A stretch of DNA of 64,000 bases from HGM11501 sp045123995 (GTDB lineage: Bacteria; Bacillota; Clostridia; CAKSNL01; HGM11501). The position numbers and the translations under genes were made by a program. The stretch lies in assembly GCA_045123995.1 (NCBI GenBank), contig JBGVKY010000026.1, positions 1-64,000 on the forward strand, read 5' to 3'. The notes under the pieces were generated by a model. That model had not been told where the DNA came from. It saw only the letters and a program-made list of their open reading frames with translations, and made no database searches. Of the stretch, positions 1 through 6,595 are shown piece by piece; the stretch's first letter is position 1, and every line of letters begins with the position of its first letter.

Positions 1-2
1 GG

Positions 3-197
3 GAGAGGAAGGGAAAATTCGGAAGAAACAGGGAGTATCGCAAACGACAGTGTAGCGAGACGACTATGTTTCTGAGCGAAAATGTCGTTGGTCATAGGAG
101 ATTTTTATGCAAAATCTCCGCAGCTTTAAGTCAAGTCCAACTCACGGGAGCAAAGATGGAGTATCGCGCGAAAAATCGGGAAATCAAGAAGGTGTGA
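3..197 (+). CDS. 3' end of a truncated ORF of unknown function
   Basis: A reading frame stays open from the window edge to a TGA at 195-197, giving 64 residues that are rich in Arg and Lys. No family is recognised. The 10-bp string ggagtatcgc occurs at both ends of the stretch, and a perfect 9-bp hairpin (97-119) lies inside it. The segment may therefore be repeat-derived sequence read through by an upstream gene rather than a conserved protein domain. The start lies outside the window. Confidence is low because a 64-codon open frame could be fortuitous. Confidence 0.3.
   Translation, partial: ERKGKFGRNREYRKRQCSETTMFLSENVVGHRRFLCKISAALSQVQLTGAKMEYRAKNREIKKV
97..119. repeat. Perfect 9-bp inverted repeat
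   Basis: GGAGATTTT (97-105) and AAAATCTCC (111-119) flank the 5-nt loop TATGC. No T-run follows, so this is not a canonical terminator. It sits inside the open frame at the window edge and may belong to a dispersed repeat. Confidence 0.5.
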
Positions 198-200
198 TGT

Positions 201-263
201 ATGAAAACTTATTTAACTGGTCTAAGAAATGGATTTAACCTTGAATTTGCGGAGGGAAAATAA
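201..263 (+). CDS. Possible 20-residue leader ORF
   Basis: ATG at 201 is preceded by a purine-rich SD-like stretch (aagaaggtg, 186-194). The frame ends in TAA at 261-263, directly abutting the ATG of the SDR gene. The SD of the SDR gene (ggaggg) lies inside this frame, so translation could be coupled. No family resemblance is seen. It may be a leader peptide or chance. Confidence 0.22.
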   Translation: MKTYLTGLRNGFNLEFAEGK

Positions 264-980
264 ATGTTTGATTTTAAGAATAAAGTTGCCGTTGTCACAG
301 GCGGTGCTCAGGGCATAGGTAAATGTATTGCAGAAGAATTTGAAAAAGCAGGGGCAAAAGTTGCAATAATAGATATTCAAGAAAATAACTATTTTGTAGG
401 CGACCTCGCAGACAAAAATGCTTTGGAATTCTTTGCAGACAAAGTAATCAAGGACTTTGGAAAGGTTGATTTTCTTATCAACAATGCAGCACCCAAAATG
501 TGCGGAATAGAAAACGGAACCTATGAGGACTTTGAATATGCACTAAAAGTAGGCGTTACTGCGCCGTTTTATCTTTCAAAACTTTTTGCGTCCTATTTTA
601 GTGAGGGGGCAAGCATCATAAATATATCGTCCTCAAGAGACCGAATGAGTCAGCCACAGACGGAGAGCTATACCGCCGCAAAAGGTGGAATTTCGGCGCT
701 TACTCATGCACTTTCAGTAAGTCTTTCGGGCAAGGTCAGAGTTAATTCTATCTCGCCAGGTTGGATTGATACATCGTATGCAGAATACAGTGGTGCAGAT
801 GCCGTTCAGCAACCTGCAGGAAGAGTGGGCAATCCTCTTGATATAGCAAATATGGTACTTTATCTTTGCTCTGATATGTCGGGATTTATTACAGGAGAAA
901 ACATTTGTATTGATGGCGGTATGACAAAGCAGATGATTTATCATGGAGACCACGGTTGGTCGCTTGATGAAACCAAATAA
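264..980 (+). CDS. SDR-family NAD(P)-dependent oxidoreductase
   Basis: This 238-residue protein is a classical short-chain dehydrogenase/reductase, a cytosolic Rossmann enzyme that interconverts alcohols and ketones. Visible motifs are the nucleotide-binding TGGAQGIG (residues 12-19), Asp37 at the end of beta-2 (which usually favours NAD over NADP), NNAA (73-76), the catalytic serine region SSS (122-124), and the Tyr136-x3-Lys140 pair. The C-terminal IDGG motif of 3-oxoacyl-ACP-reductase-like SDRs is present, followed by an unusual His-rich tail. The substrate cannot be read from sequence. The SD is ggaggg just upstream of the ATG, and a strong terminator follows, so the gene closes its transcription unit. 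Confidence 0.93.
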   Translation: MFDFKNKVAVVTGGAQGIGKCIAEEFEKAGAKVAIIDIQENNYFVGDLADKNALEFFADKVIKDFGKVDFLINNAAPKMCGIENGTYEDFEYALKVGVTAPFYLSKLFASYFSEGASIINISSSRDRMSQPQTESYTAAKGGISALTHALSVSLSGKVRVNSISPGWIDTSYAEYSGADAVQQPAGRVGNPLDIANMVLYLCSDMSGFITGENICIDGGMTKQMIYHGDHGWSLDETK

Positions 981-987
981 TAAGTGA

Positions 988-1018
988 AGGTGTGGCTACG
1001 GCCACATCTTTTGTTTTT
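988..1018 (+). terminator. Rho-independent terminator after the SDR gene
   Basis: A 9-bp stem (AGGTGTGGC with GCCACATCT, one G-U pair) and TACG loop are followed by TTTTGTTTTT. Confidence 0.85.
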
Positions 1019-1040
1019 GCCCAAAAAGATTCTCATGCTA

Positions 1041-1069
1041 TTGACATGTATATAAATTTATGGTATGAT
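1041..1069 (+). promoter_or_regulatory. Sigma-A promoter of the abrB-MGT unit
   Basis: TTGACA (1041-1046), 17-nt spacer, TATGAT (1064-1069). This is a near-consensus vegetative promoter about 35 bp upstream of the AbrB-family start. Confidence 0.85.
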
Positions 1070-1080
1070 TATTCATACCA
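1061..1080. promoter_or_regulatory. Palindromic operator candidate overlapping the -10 box
   Basis: TGGTATGA (1061-1068) and TCATACCA (1073-1080) form a perfect 8-bp inverted repeat with a 4-nt spacer. It covers the -10 box and the expected transcription start. A half-site-like TCATAC recurs at about 1083-1088. Position and symmetry suggest a repressor site, plausibly autoregulation by the AbrB-family product. This is an inference. Confidence 0.55.
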
Positions 1081-1102
1081 ATCATACTAAGGAGGAACAA
1101 AA

Positions 1103-1312
1103 ATGAATATACGCCATGGAAAATATGCATGGATGGTCAAAATCGGTGAAAAGGGACAGTTTGTTATTCCTAAAGAAGCAAGGGAGATGTTTGATTTTCA
1201 GCCGGGAGATGAGATTTTGGTTCTCGGTGACACCCAGAGAGGAATAGCAATTCTTCCGAAAGCAAAGCAACAAGATACTATCAAACAAGTTTTTTCTGAA
1301 ATAGAGGAATAA
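1103..1312 (+). CDS. AbrB/MazE/SpoVT-family DNA-binding protein
   Basis: This 69-residue protein has the swapped-hairpin AbrB fold signature. A basic N-terminal strand leads into the G-x-KGQFVIPKEAR element (about residues 17-28), then FxPGDE (about 32-37) and a final strand ILP. Family members are small homodimeric DNA-binding proteins: transition-state regulators or antitoxin-like repressors. A strong SD (aaggagg) precedes the ATG. It is followed after 4 nt by the glycosyltransferase gene, so the two form an operon, and this protein probably regulates that unit through the palindrome over its own promoter. No toxin gene is adjacent, which argues against a toxin-antitoxin role. Confidence 0.88.
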   Translation: MNIRHGKYAWMVKIGEKGQFVIPKEAREMFDFQPGDEILVLGDTQRGIAILPKAKQQDTIKQVFSEIEE

Positions 1313-1316
1313 AAAT

Positions 1317-2513
1317 ATGAGTAAAATAGTTTTCTTTTGTATTCCTGCGCACGGACATATTAACCCCACTTTGGGTGTTGTTCGGGAATTAGTTTCCCGT
1401 GGGCACGAGGTTTGGTATTATTCATACAACATTATGCGTGAAAAAATCGAGTCGACAGGTGCAACATTTATATCCTGTGACGATTATGATATGGAGCAAA
1501 AGCTTAGTGCCAAAGATGCTACCCGTGTAGGAAAAGACCTGGCATTCTCTACAAAAATACTTGTAGATACCACATTGGCTCTTGATGACAAGGTTTGTAG
1601 GGAAATGGCGGAACTTAAGCCTGACTTAATTGTTGCAGATTCCATGGCACTATGGGGAAAAGCGGTTGCATTAAAGCTTGGCATTCCTTTTGTTTCTTCA
1701 ACAACAACTTTTGCCTTTAATCAGCACTCGGCAAAGATTATTAAACAAGGTCTCGGAGATTTGTTTAAGATGCTTTTCGCAATGCCAAAAACATCAAAAC
1801 AGGTCAAACGATTAAAGGATAAGGGGTATCCTGTTAATAATATCCTTGATATTATCGGTAATGATGATAACACCCATACTATTGTCTATACCTCTCCAGA
1901 ATTTCAACCTTGTTCAGAAACTTTTTCGGAAAAGTTCGCATTTGTGGGACCTTCAATTCGTCCTGCAATCGAGAAAATAGCGAAAAAGAGGGACAAACTG
2001 ATTTATATATCCATGGGGACTGTCAATAATGACATGATGCCTTTTTACAAAGCTTGTATATCAGCTTTAGCAAATACAGATTATCAAGTAATTATGTCTG
2101 TTGGTAACTTGGTGTCTGTGGAGGACTTTGGAAAACTTCCTGAAAATATATCAATTTTTTCACATGTTGACCAAATTGCTGTTTTAGAAAAAGCAGATGT
2201 GTTTGTGTCACATTGCGGAATGAATAGTGTCAGCGAAAGCTTATATTTTGAAGTTCCGCTTGTTATGCTACCGCAAACATCAGAACAAAAAGGTGTTGCC
2301 GAGCGAGTTTCTCAGCTTGGTTCAGGCATTAAACTTGATAAATCAGACGGTGTTTTAGTTTTGAGTGCAATTAATAAAATTTTCAGCGATAGCACCTATA
2401 AAGAACATGCCAAGAAGATTGCTGAAGGGTTTAAAAACTCTTCAGGTGCAAAAGGTGCTGCAGACAAAATTATAAAGGTTTGCAATGATGGGTATAAAAG
2501 TTTCAGAAAGTGA
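1317..2513 (+). CDS. MGT-family (GT1) glycosyltransferase
   Basis: This 398-residue protein has the GT-B organisation of macrolide/UDP-glucuronosyl-type glycosyltransferases. The N-terminal acceptor domain starts with a beta strand and the HGHINP motif (His12 and His14), where a conserved histidine acts as catalytic base. The C-terminal donor domain carries SHCGxNS (His299) followed by an acidic-free VPLVMLPQTSEQ segment typical of NDP-sugar binding. Such enzymes add glucose or a similar sugar to small hydrophobic acceptors such as macrolides, lipids or flavonoids, often as detoxification. It is cotranscribed with the AbrB regulator. The acceptor is unknown. Confidence 0.92.
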   Translation: MSKIVFFCIPAHGHINPTLGVVRELVSRGHEVWYYSYNIMREKIESTGATFISCDDYDMEQKLSAKDATRVGKDLAFSTKILVDTTLALDDKVCREMAELKPDLIVADSMALWGKAVALKLGIPFVSSTTTFAFNQHSAKIIKQGLGDLFKMLFAMPKTSKQVKRLKDKGYPVNNILDIIGNDDNTHTIVYTSPEFQPCSETFSEKFAFVGPSIRPAIEKIAKKRDKLIYISMGTVNNDMMPFYKACISALANTDYQVIMSVGNLVSVEDFGKLPENISIFSHVDQIAVLEKADVFVSHCGMNSVSESLYFEVPLVMLPQTSEQKGVAERVSQLGSGIKLDKSDGVLVLSAINKIFSDSTYKEHAKKIAEGFKNSSGAKGAADKIIKVCNDGYKSFRK

Positions 2514-2520
2514 GTTTATT

Positions 2521-3126
2521 ATGGAATTTAATGAAAAATTACAGGAATTAAGAAAAAACAAAGGACATACGCAGGAAGAGTTGGCGGAAGCTCTCTATGT
2601 GTCCCGAACTGCGATTTCAAAGTGGGAGTCAGGCAGAGGATATCCGAGCATAGATTCTTTAAAAGAGATAGCGAAATTTTTCTCGGTGACAATAGATGAA
2701 CTCTTATCAAGTGACGAAGTTTTAAGTATTGCAGAAGAAGATAATAAACAAAAAGAAAAGCAGTTAAAAAGTCTTGTTTTTGGTCTTTTAGACATAAGTG
2801 TTTTGATGTTCTTTTTTCTGCCGTTCTTCGGGCAAAAAGCTCAGGAAACCGTACAGGGAGTTTCGCTTTTGTTATTAAATGGAATTGCACAATACCTAAA
2901 AATAGTGTATAATTCTATTGTAATCAGCATTATAGTATATGGGATTTTGACGCTTGCTCTGCAAAACTGCCAAAAAGTATTTTGGCTTAGAAACAAGGAA
3001 AAAATATCGCTTATATTAAATGCCGTCTCGGTGCTTTTGTTTATCGTAAGCTCGCAACCCTATGCAGGAGCTTTTCTGTTCATATTCCTGATAATAAAGG
3101 TGTTAATGCTCGTAAAATGGCAATGA
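2521..3126 (+). CDS. XRE-family regulator with C-terminal membrane helices
   Basis: The 201-residue product has an N-terminal Cro/C1-type helix-turn-helix (about residues 1-60, with TQEELAEAL, VSRTAISKWE and a YPSIDSLKEIAKFF recognition-loop pattern). A short charged linker leads to about three to four hydrophobic segments (residues 80-200). This is the common clostridial membrane-anchored HTH architecture, in which the DNA-binding domain is tethered to an integral membrane sensor of unknown ligand. ATG 2521 is chosen because homologous HTH proteins begin at MEFNEKLQ. An in-frame ATG at 2485 would overlap the upstream gene by 29 bp. It may be cotranscribed with the glycosyltransferase gene. 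Confidence 0.85.
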   Translation: MEFNEKLQELRKNKGHTQEELAEALYVSRTAISKWESGRGYPSIDSLKEIAKFFSVTIDELLSSDEVLSIAEEDNKQKEKQLKSLVFGLLDISVLMFFFLPFFGQKAQETVQGVSLLLLNGIAQYLKIVYNSIVISIIVYGILTLALQNCQKVFWLRNKEKISLILNAVSVLLFIVSSQPYAGAFLFIFLIIKVLMLVKWQ

Positions 3127-3160
3127 TACGGAAAGTGCCGTCCGTGTGACGGTGCGATTC

Positions 3161-3189
3161 TTGAGATTTTTAATACTTTCTTGTAGAGT
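3161..3189 (+). promoter_or_regulatory. Promoter of the PAP2 gene
   Basis: TTGAGA (3161-3166), 17-nt spacer, TAGAGT (3184-3189), about 45 bp upstream of the start. Confidence 0.6.
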
Positions 3190-3233
3190 GTACTCAGGCG
3201 AGAGTTAAATACAAAACAGGGAGGTTTTAAAAA

Positions 3234-3869
3234 ATGAAAAGAAAAAAGTTTTACATTGGAGTAGGTCTACTCGCATTGTTTGTCCTTTGGACGGTAGCAC
3301 TTCACTTTGTCGATGTGCGAGTAATTGGACCTGGGGGTTCAAGTGTCGGTTTTGCAACACTTAATAAAATGATTCACAACATCACAGGAGTGCATATGTC
3401 ACTCTACATCATTACGGATTGGCTTGGTCTTGTTCCGATATGTTTTATAATGGGGTTTGGCATACTCGGACTTTGTGAGTGGATCAAAAGAAAAAATCTT
3501 TTTAAGGTTGATTTCAGCATCCTCACGCTTGGAGGATTCTATATTATTGTGATGGCGGCGTACATCTTTTTTGAGATGCTCGTTGTAAATTACAGACCAA
3601 TACTTATAAACGGATATTTAGAAGCGTCCTATCCATCATCAACGACTATGCTTGTAATGTGTGTTATGACAACGGCTATTATGCAGTTTAATACCCGCAT
3701 CAAAAACAGTATATTCAGACGGTGTGTTGCCTTTATTATTACCGCTTTTATTGTCTTTATGGTGATTGGAAGACTTGTTTCGGGCGTGCACTGGTTTTCT
3801 GATATTGTCGGCGGGGCTATGCTAAGTAGTGGTCTTGTGATGATATATGATTCGATAGTCAACGGATAG
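3234..3869 (+). CDS. PAP2-superfamily membrane phosphatase, motifs partly degenerate
   Basis: This 211-residue integral membrane protein has about six hydrophobic helices. PAP2 enzymes dephosphorylate lipid phosphates such as phosphatidic acid or undecaprenyl-PP. Motif 3 (R-x5-H-x3-D, in GRLVSGVHWFSD) is intact, including the nucleophilic His. Motif 2 reads YPSST where the family has PSGH/PSSH, so the proton-donating His is Thr. Motif 1 has Glu in place of the usual Lys seven residues before RP. The fold assignment is solid, but activity may be reduced or different. The SD is agggagg, and the gene has its own promoter. Confidence 0.85.
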   Translation: MKRKKFYIGVGLLALFVLWTVALHFVDVRVIGPGGSSVGFATLNKMIHNITGVHMSLYIITDWLGLVPICFIMGFGILGLCEWIKRKNLFKVDFSILTLGGFYIIVMAAYIFFEMLVVNYRPILINGYLEASYPSSTTMLVMCVMTTAIMQFNTRIKNSIFRRCVAFIITAFIVFMVIGRLVSGVHWFSDIVGGAMLSSGLVMIYDSIVNG

Positions 3870-3873
3870 TGGA

Positions 3874-3902
3874 TTGTTTAATTCATATTACTGCTTTATA
3901 CT
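3874..3902 (+). promoter_or_regulatory. Promoter of the HTH-SOR / rhodanese unit
   Basis: TTGTTT (3874-3879), 17-nt spacer, TATACT (3897-3902), 21 bp before the next gene start. Confidence 0.6.
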
Positions 3903-3923
3903 TAAATTGCGGAGGTATGTGTT

Positions 3924-4508
3924 ATGAATTTAAGTAAAAACGGAAAACTCCTTTGCGATTTAAGAAAAGCCAAAGGAATGACACAAAAAGAGGTTGCCGA
4001 TAAATTAGGGATTGTGCCAAAAACAGTTTCAAAATGGGAGACGGGACACGGATTCCCTGATGTATCAACTCTGTCAGCATTGGCTGATATTCTCGGCGTG
4101 AGTGAAAAAACAATTTTGTCAGGCGACCTGGAACAGAATTTGGAGAGTGCTAATAATATGAAAAGAACAAAATTTTATGTCTGTCCCCATTGCGGAAGCT
4201 TTTTGCAAGGAACAGGCAACGGTCAGGTTGTGTGTTGCGGAAAACAGCTTGAAGCTTTAACGGCAGTTTCGGCAGATGGTGAGCACACAACCAATGTTTC
4301 TGAAATTGAAGATGATTTTTATATTGAGTTTAATCACGAAATGACAAAGGAACATTATATCGGTTTCGTATCCTATGTAAGGTTCGACAGAGTGCTTACC
4401 GTAAGATTATATCCCGAACAGGATGCGACAGTAAGATTCCCTAAAATGTACGGTGGTAAGCTTTACTATTACTGCAATATACATGGGTTGTTTGAAGTAA
4501 AAATTTAA
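3924..4508 (+). CDS. HTH regulator fused to desulfoferrodoxin/superoxide-reductase-like domains
   Basis: This 194-residue protein has three parts. Residues 1-65 are an XRE helix-turn-helix (MTQKEVADKLG, VPKTVSKWE). Residues 83-112 resemble the desulforedoxin iron site, with Cys87-x2-Cys90 and Cys104-Cys105. Residues 118-194 resemble superoxide reductase. All five expected ligands of the SOR iron centre are visible: His121, His138 (NHEM), His144 (EHYIGF), Cys184 and His187 (CNIHGL). SOR reduces superoxide to peroxide without releasing oxygen, which suits anaerobes. The fusion could be a redox-sensing regulator, a DNA-associated SOR, or both. It is followed after 11 nt by a rhodanese lipoprotein gene and has its own promoter. 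Confidence 0.88.
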   Translation: MNLSKNGKLLCDLRKAKGMTQKEVADKLGIVPKTVSKWETGHGFPDVSTLSALADILGVSEKTILSGDLEQNLESANNMKRTKFYVCPHCGSFLQGTGNGQVVCCGKQLEALTAVSADGEHTTNVSEIEDDFYIEFNHEMTKEHYIGFVSYVRFDRVLTVRLYPEQDATVRFPKMYGGKLYYYCNIHGLFEVKI

Positions 4509-4519
4509 AGGTGAAGTTT

Positions 4520-4966
4520 ATGAAAAAAATATTATGCATTATATCAACTATTCTCTGCATCATTCTTACCGCCTGCGGAGATGCTACAAGTATTGGAATA
4601 ATCGGCGGAGCGGATGGACCCACATCAATAATAATAGCTGAAAAAGGAGAAAAAACGATGTATCAACAAATTAAGGCAGAGGAAGCCAAAAAGATAATGG
4701 ATTCAGGCGAAGAACATATCATTTTAGACACAAGAGAACAGGATGAATTTGACGAGGGACATATCCCGGGAGCAATCCTGATTCCGTACACAGAAATTGA
4801 AAACAAGGCAGAAGAAATGCTACCCGACAAGGATGCACAGATTTTAGTATATTGCCGCAGCGGCAGACGAAGCAAAATCGCATCTGAAAGCCTGGCAAAA
4901 CTCGGCTACACCAATGTAAAGGAGTTTGGCGGTATTATTGATTGGACTTGGGCACTCGAAAATTGA
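4520..4966 (+). CDS. Rhodanese-domain lipoprotein with an IIGGADGPT element
   Basis: The 148-residue product begins with a lipoprotein signal peptide and lipobox (LTAC, about residues 15-18). A short segment IGIIGGADGPTSI follows, identical in style to the conserved motif of Na+-translocating decarboxylase beta subunits. Next comes a single rhodanese domain (about residues 55-145) with active-site loop CRSGRRS and the DTRE and GHIPGAI motifs. Rhodaneses transfer sulfane sulfur through the loop cysteine; this one should sit on the outer face of the membrane. ATG 4520 follows the SD aaaggtg; GTG 4511 is part of that SD. The last codons and the stop lie inside the terminal repeat of the MITE-like element, so the native C-terminus was probably replaced. 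Confidence 0.88.
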   Translation: MKKILCIISTILCIILTACGDATSIGIIGGADGPTSIIIAEKGEKTMYQQIKAEEAKKIMDSGEEHIILDTREQDEFDEGHIPGAILIPYTEIENKAEEMLPDKDAQILVYCRSGRRSKIASESLAKLGYTNVKEFGGIIDWTWALEN

Positions 4967-5226
4967 ACACCTTATGGTTTTAAAATATAAATTTCGCTTA
5001 ATATTGCAGAAATTTCTGCGAATATACGAAAGTATTATTCTTGAAATTTCTTTATCTAAAACAAAATTTATTACTTTAAAACTCTTCGACCTTAAATGCA
5101 GGAAAATTTATAATATTTTTAATGCGAAGGACGAAGTTAGGCTGTCGCCTTACGAGGACGCCAAATTGAAAAGATTGAAATTTAACAAATTTAAGGCATA
5201 AGGGGTTCAGTTCTCGAGTGCCTAAG
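4947..5226. mobile_element. MITE-like 280-bp element with 30-bp terminal inverted repeats
   Basis: The left end (4947-4976) and the reverse complement of the right end (5197-5226) match at 26 of 30 positions. The interior has no convincing gene and contains a perfect 14-bp palindrome (5006-5019). Size, AT content and long imperfect terminal repeats fit a non-autonomous miniature inverted-repeat element. No clear target-site duplication was found. The left repeat contains the rhodanese stop codon, and the right repeat reaches the SD of the next gene, so the insertion fits tightly between two genes. Confidence 0.65.
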
Positions 5227-5236
5227 AGGTGGTAAA

Positions 5237-5572
5237 ATGAACAATAAAAGAAAAATAATATTATCAGTTATCGGTGTAGTGATTAGTATCACTTTGCTTG
5301 CTATAAGTTCTATTCTTGCGGAAGAGGAAATCATAACTCCTGCAATTGCAATTACACTTACGGCAGTTTCTGCAGTTTTAGTTCTGATTGCAATTTTCTA
5401 TGCCGCAAAGGTTGACTATGAAACAGGCGTTTATGAATGCAGAAAATGCGGACATACATTCAAACCAACTTTCAAGGCGTATATTCTGGGCGTGCACACT
5501 TTGACAACAAGACGCCTTAGATGTCCCAAGTGTGAAGAAAAATCATGGTGCAGAAGAAAAATGGACCAATAA
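5237..5572 (+). CDS. Small membrane protein with C-terminal zinc ribbon
   Basis: This 111-residue protein has two predicted transmembrane helices (about residues 6-27 and 34-57) and then a soluble tail holding CxxC (CRKCGH) and CPKC pairs about 26 residues apart, a typical zinc-ribbon arrangement. No named family is recognised and the function is unknown. Its SD (agaggtgg) directly follows or slightly overlaps the right end of the MITE-like element. Expression may therefore depend on readthrough from the rhodanese unit or on a promoter inside the element. Confidence 0.75.
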   Translation: MNNKRKIILSVIGVVISITLLAISSILAEEEIITPAIAITLTAVSAVLVLIAIFYAAKVDYETGVYECRKCGHTFKPTFKAYILGVHTLTTRRLRCPKCEEKSWCRRKMDQ

Positions 5573-5603
5573 TTACCCTTTGATATTAGGTTAATATGTT
5601 TCT

Positions 5604-5642
5604 AAATGAAAACGAGTTTTTTTAGAAAAACAAAAAACTCGT
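5604..5642 (-). terminator. Terminator downstream of the tRNA-Ser(CGA) locus
   Basis: An 11-bp stem (ACGAGTTTTTT at 5612-5622 with its complement at 5632-5642) is followed on the minus strand by TTTTCATTT. It lies 8 bp past the tRNA 3' end. Confidence 0.65.
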
Positions 5643-5649
5643 AGAATTG

Positions 5650-5741
5650 CGGAGTGGGTGGGATTCGAACCCACGTGCCGGAATTACCGCAAACTGATTT
5701 CGAGTCGGTTTTGAGTGGCATCTGAACCATTCGGATCTTCC
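5650..5741 (-). tRNA. tRNA-Ser(CGA), possibly degenerate
   Basis: On the minus strand the segment is 92 nt, the usual class II tRNA length. It has an intact T arm (GTGGG-TTCGAAT-CCCAC), a long variable arm, and the anticodon loop CTCGAAA, giving anticodon CGA (Ser). The 5' half is poor. Only three of seven acceptor pairs form between GGAAGAT and CCACTCC, the D stem is weak, and the anticodon stem has a C-A mismatch. CCA is not encoded. It may be a decayed tRNA or a recombined 5' half. UCG could still be read by another tRNA-Ser. Confidence 0.55.
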
Positions 5742-5778
5742 AAAATAAAACAGACACCAAGGGTGTCTGTTTTATTTT
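5742..5778 (-). terminator. Terminator of the Mn-catalase gene
   Basis: A perfect 17-bp stem (5742-5758 with 5762-5778) with a 3-nt loop. On the minus strand it ends in TTTTATTTT. It lies between the catalase stop and the tRNA 5' end. Confidence 0.85.
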
Positions 5779-5801
5779 GATTTTCTATTAATCTTAAACC
5801 G

Positions 5802-6467
5802 TTAATTACTGAATTTGGGCGCGCTGGTTTCACTATTTGCAAATGCATTAGGCCCCGGGTCAGACATTGAAAAATACATTCTTGCTGCTTTAGTTGTTCC
5901 GAAATCCCTGTTAGAACCGCTATTTTGCACCTTATTAAAGGCGTCACGGAACATCTGGTTGTGAGCTTCCTCTCTGTTTAAAAGAAAATCAATGGTTTCC
6001 TTTACTTTTTTGTCATCTATCTGGCGATAGAGATATTCATATACAACTTTTGCCCTTTGTTCAGATGCTATATTACTCAAAAGATCAGCACATAAATCTC
6101 CGGTTACTGTGACGTAATCAGATGTCCAGGAGTAACCTGAAGCGTTTATAAGCCCGGGATTCAACCCCAAGATAACATGGGATTGAATTTCTCCTGCCGC
6201 TACCTTTGATGCTTCCACATCATGGCCGTTAAGAAAATTTATGGTCTGGGCAATCATTTCCATGTGGCCTAATTCTTCTGCTGCGATGTCAAGGAATAAA
6301 TCCTTGATTTCAGGGTCTTTTATACGAAAACTCTGTGACATATATTGCATAGCTGCTTTAAGTTCACCGTTTCCGCCGCCCAGTTGTTCCTGAAGCAATA
6401 CGGCATATTGTGGGTTTGGTCTTTCTACCTCTACGGGATGAAAAAGCATTTTTTCGTGTTTAAACAT
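5802..6467 (-). CDS. Manganese catalase family protein
   Basis: This 221-residue four-helix-bundle protein resembles dimanganese catalases and spore-coat CotJC-type proteins, which convert hydrogen peroxide to water and oxygen. The metal ligands align with the Lactobacillus enzyme: Glu35, Glu65-x2-His68, and Glu136 with His169, which keep the family's 33-residue spacing. It is shorter than classical Mn-catalases (about 270 residues), lacking most of the C-terminal wrap. The SD is aaggagg. It is monocistronic and divergent from the FAD/Rieske gene. A spore-coat role is possible in this sporulating organism but not shown. Confidence 0.92.
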   Translation of the reverse strand: MFKHEKMLFHPVEVERPNPQYAVLLQEQLGGGNGELKAAMQYMSQSFRIKDPEIKDLFLDIAAEELGHMEMIAQTINFLNGHDVEASKVAAGEIQSHVILGLNPGLINASGYSWTSDYVTVTGDLCADLLSNIASEQRAKVVYEYLYRQIDDKKVKETIDFLLNREEAHNQMFRDAFNKVQNSGSNRDFGTTKAARMYFSMSDPGPNAFANSETSAPKFSN

Positions 6468-6595
6468 ATAATTTTACCTCCTTTTACAGTTTTCTTTATT
6501 TTTAAACTATTAAACAGATGCTATTCATCTTTTTAAGGAGAGAAAATTTAGTATTCTTCTTAACTATTTTGAAATAATAAATAAGAGGTGAAATT

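Noticed and set aside
1103..2513. Toxin-antitoxin module (AbrB/MazE-like antitoxin plus partner)
   Set aside because: The partner is a full GT1 glycosyltransferase, not a small toxin such as MazF or VapC.
4926..5201. 91-codon frame across the rhodanese end and the MITE-like element
   Set aside because: It starts inside the rhodanese gene, has no SD, and is explained by AT-rich element sequence.
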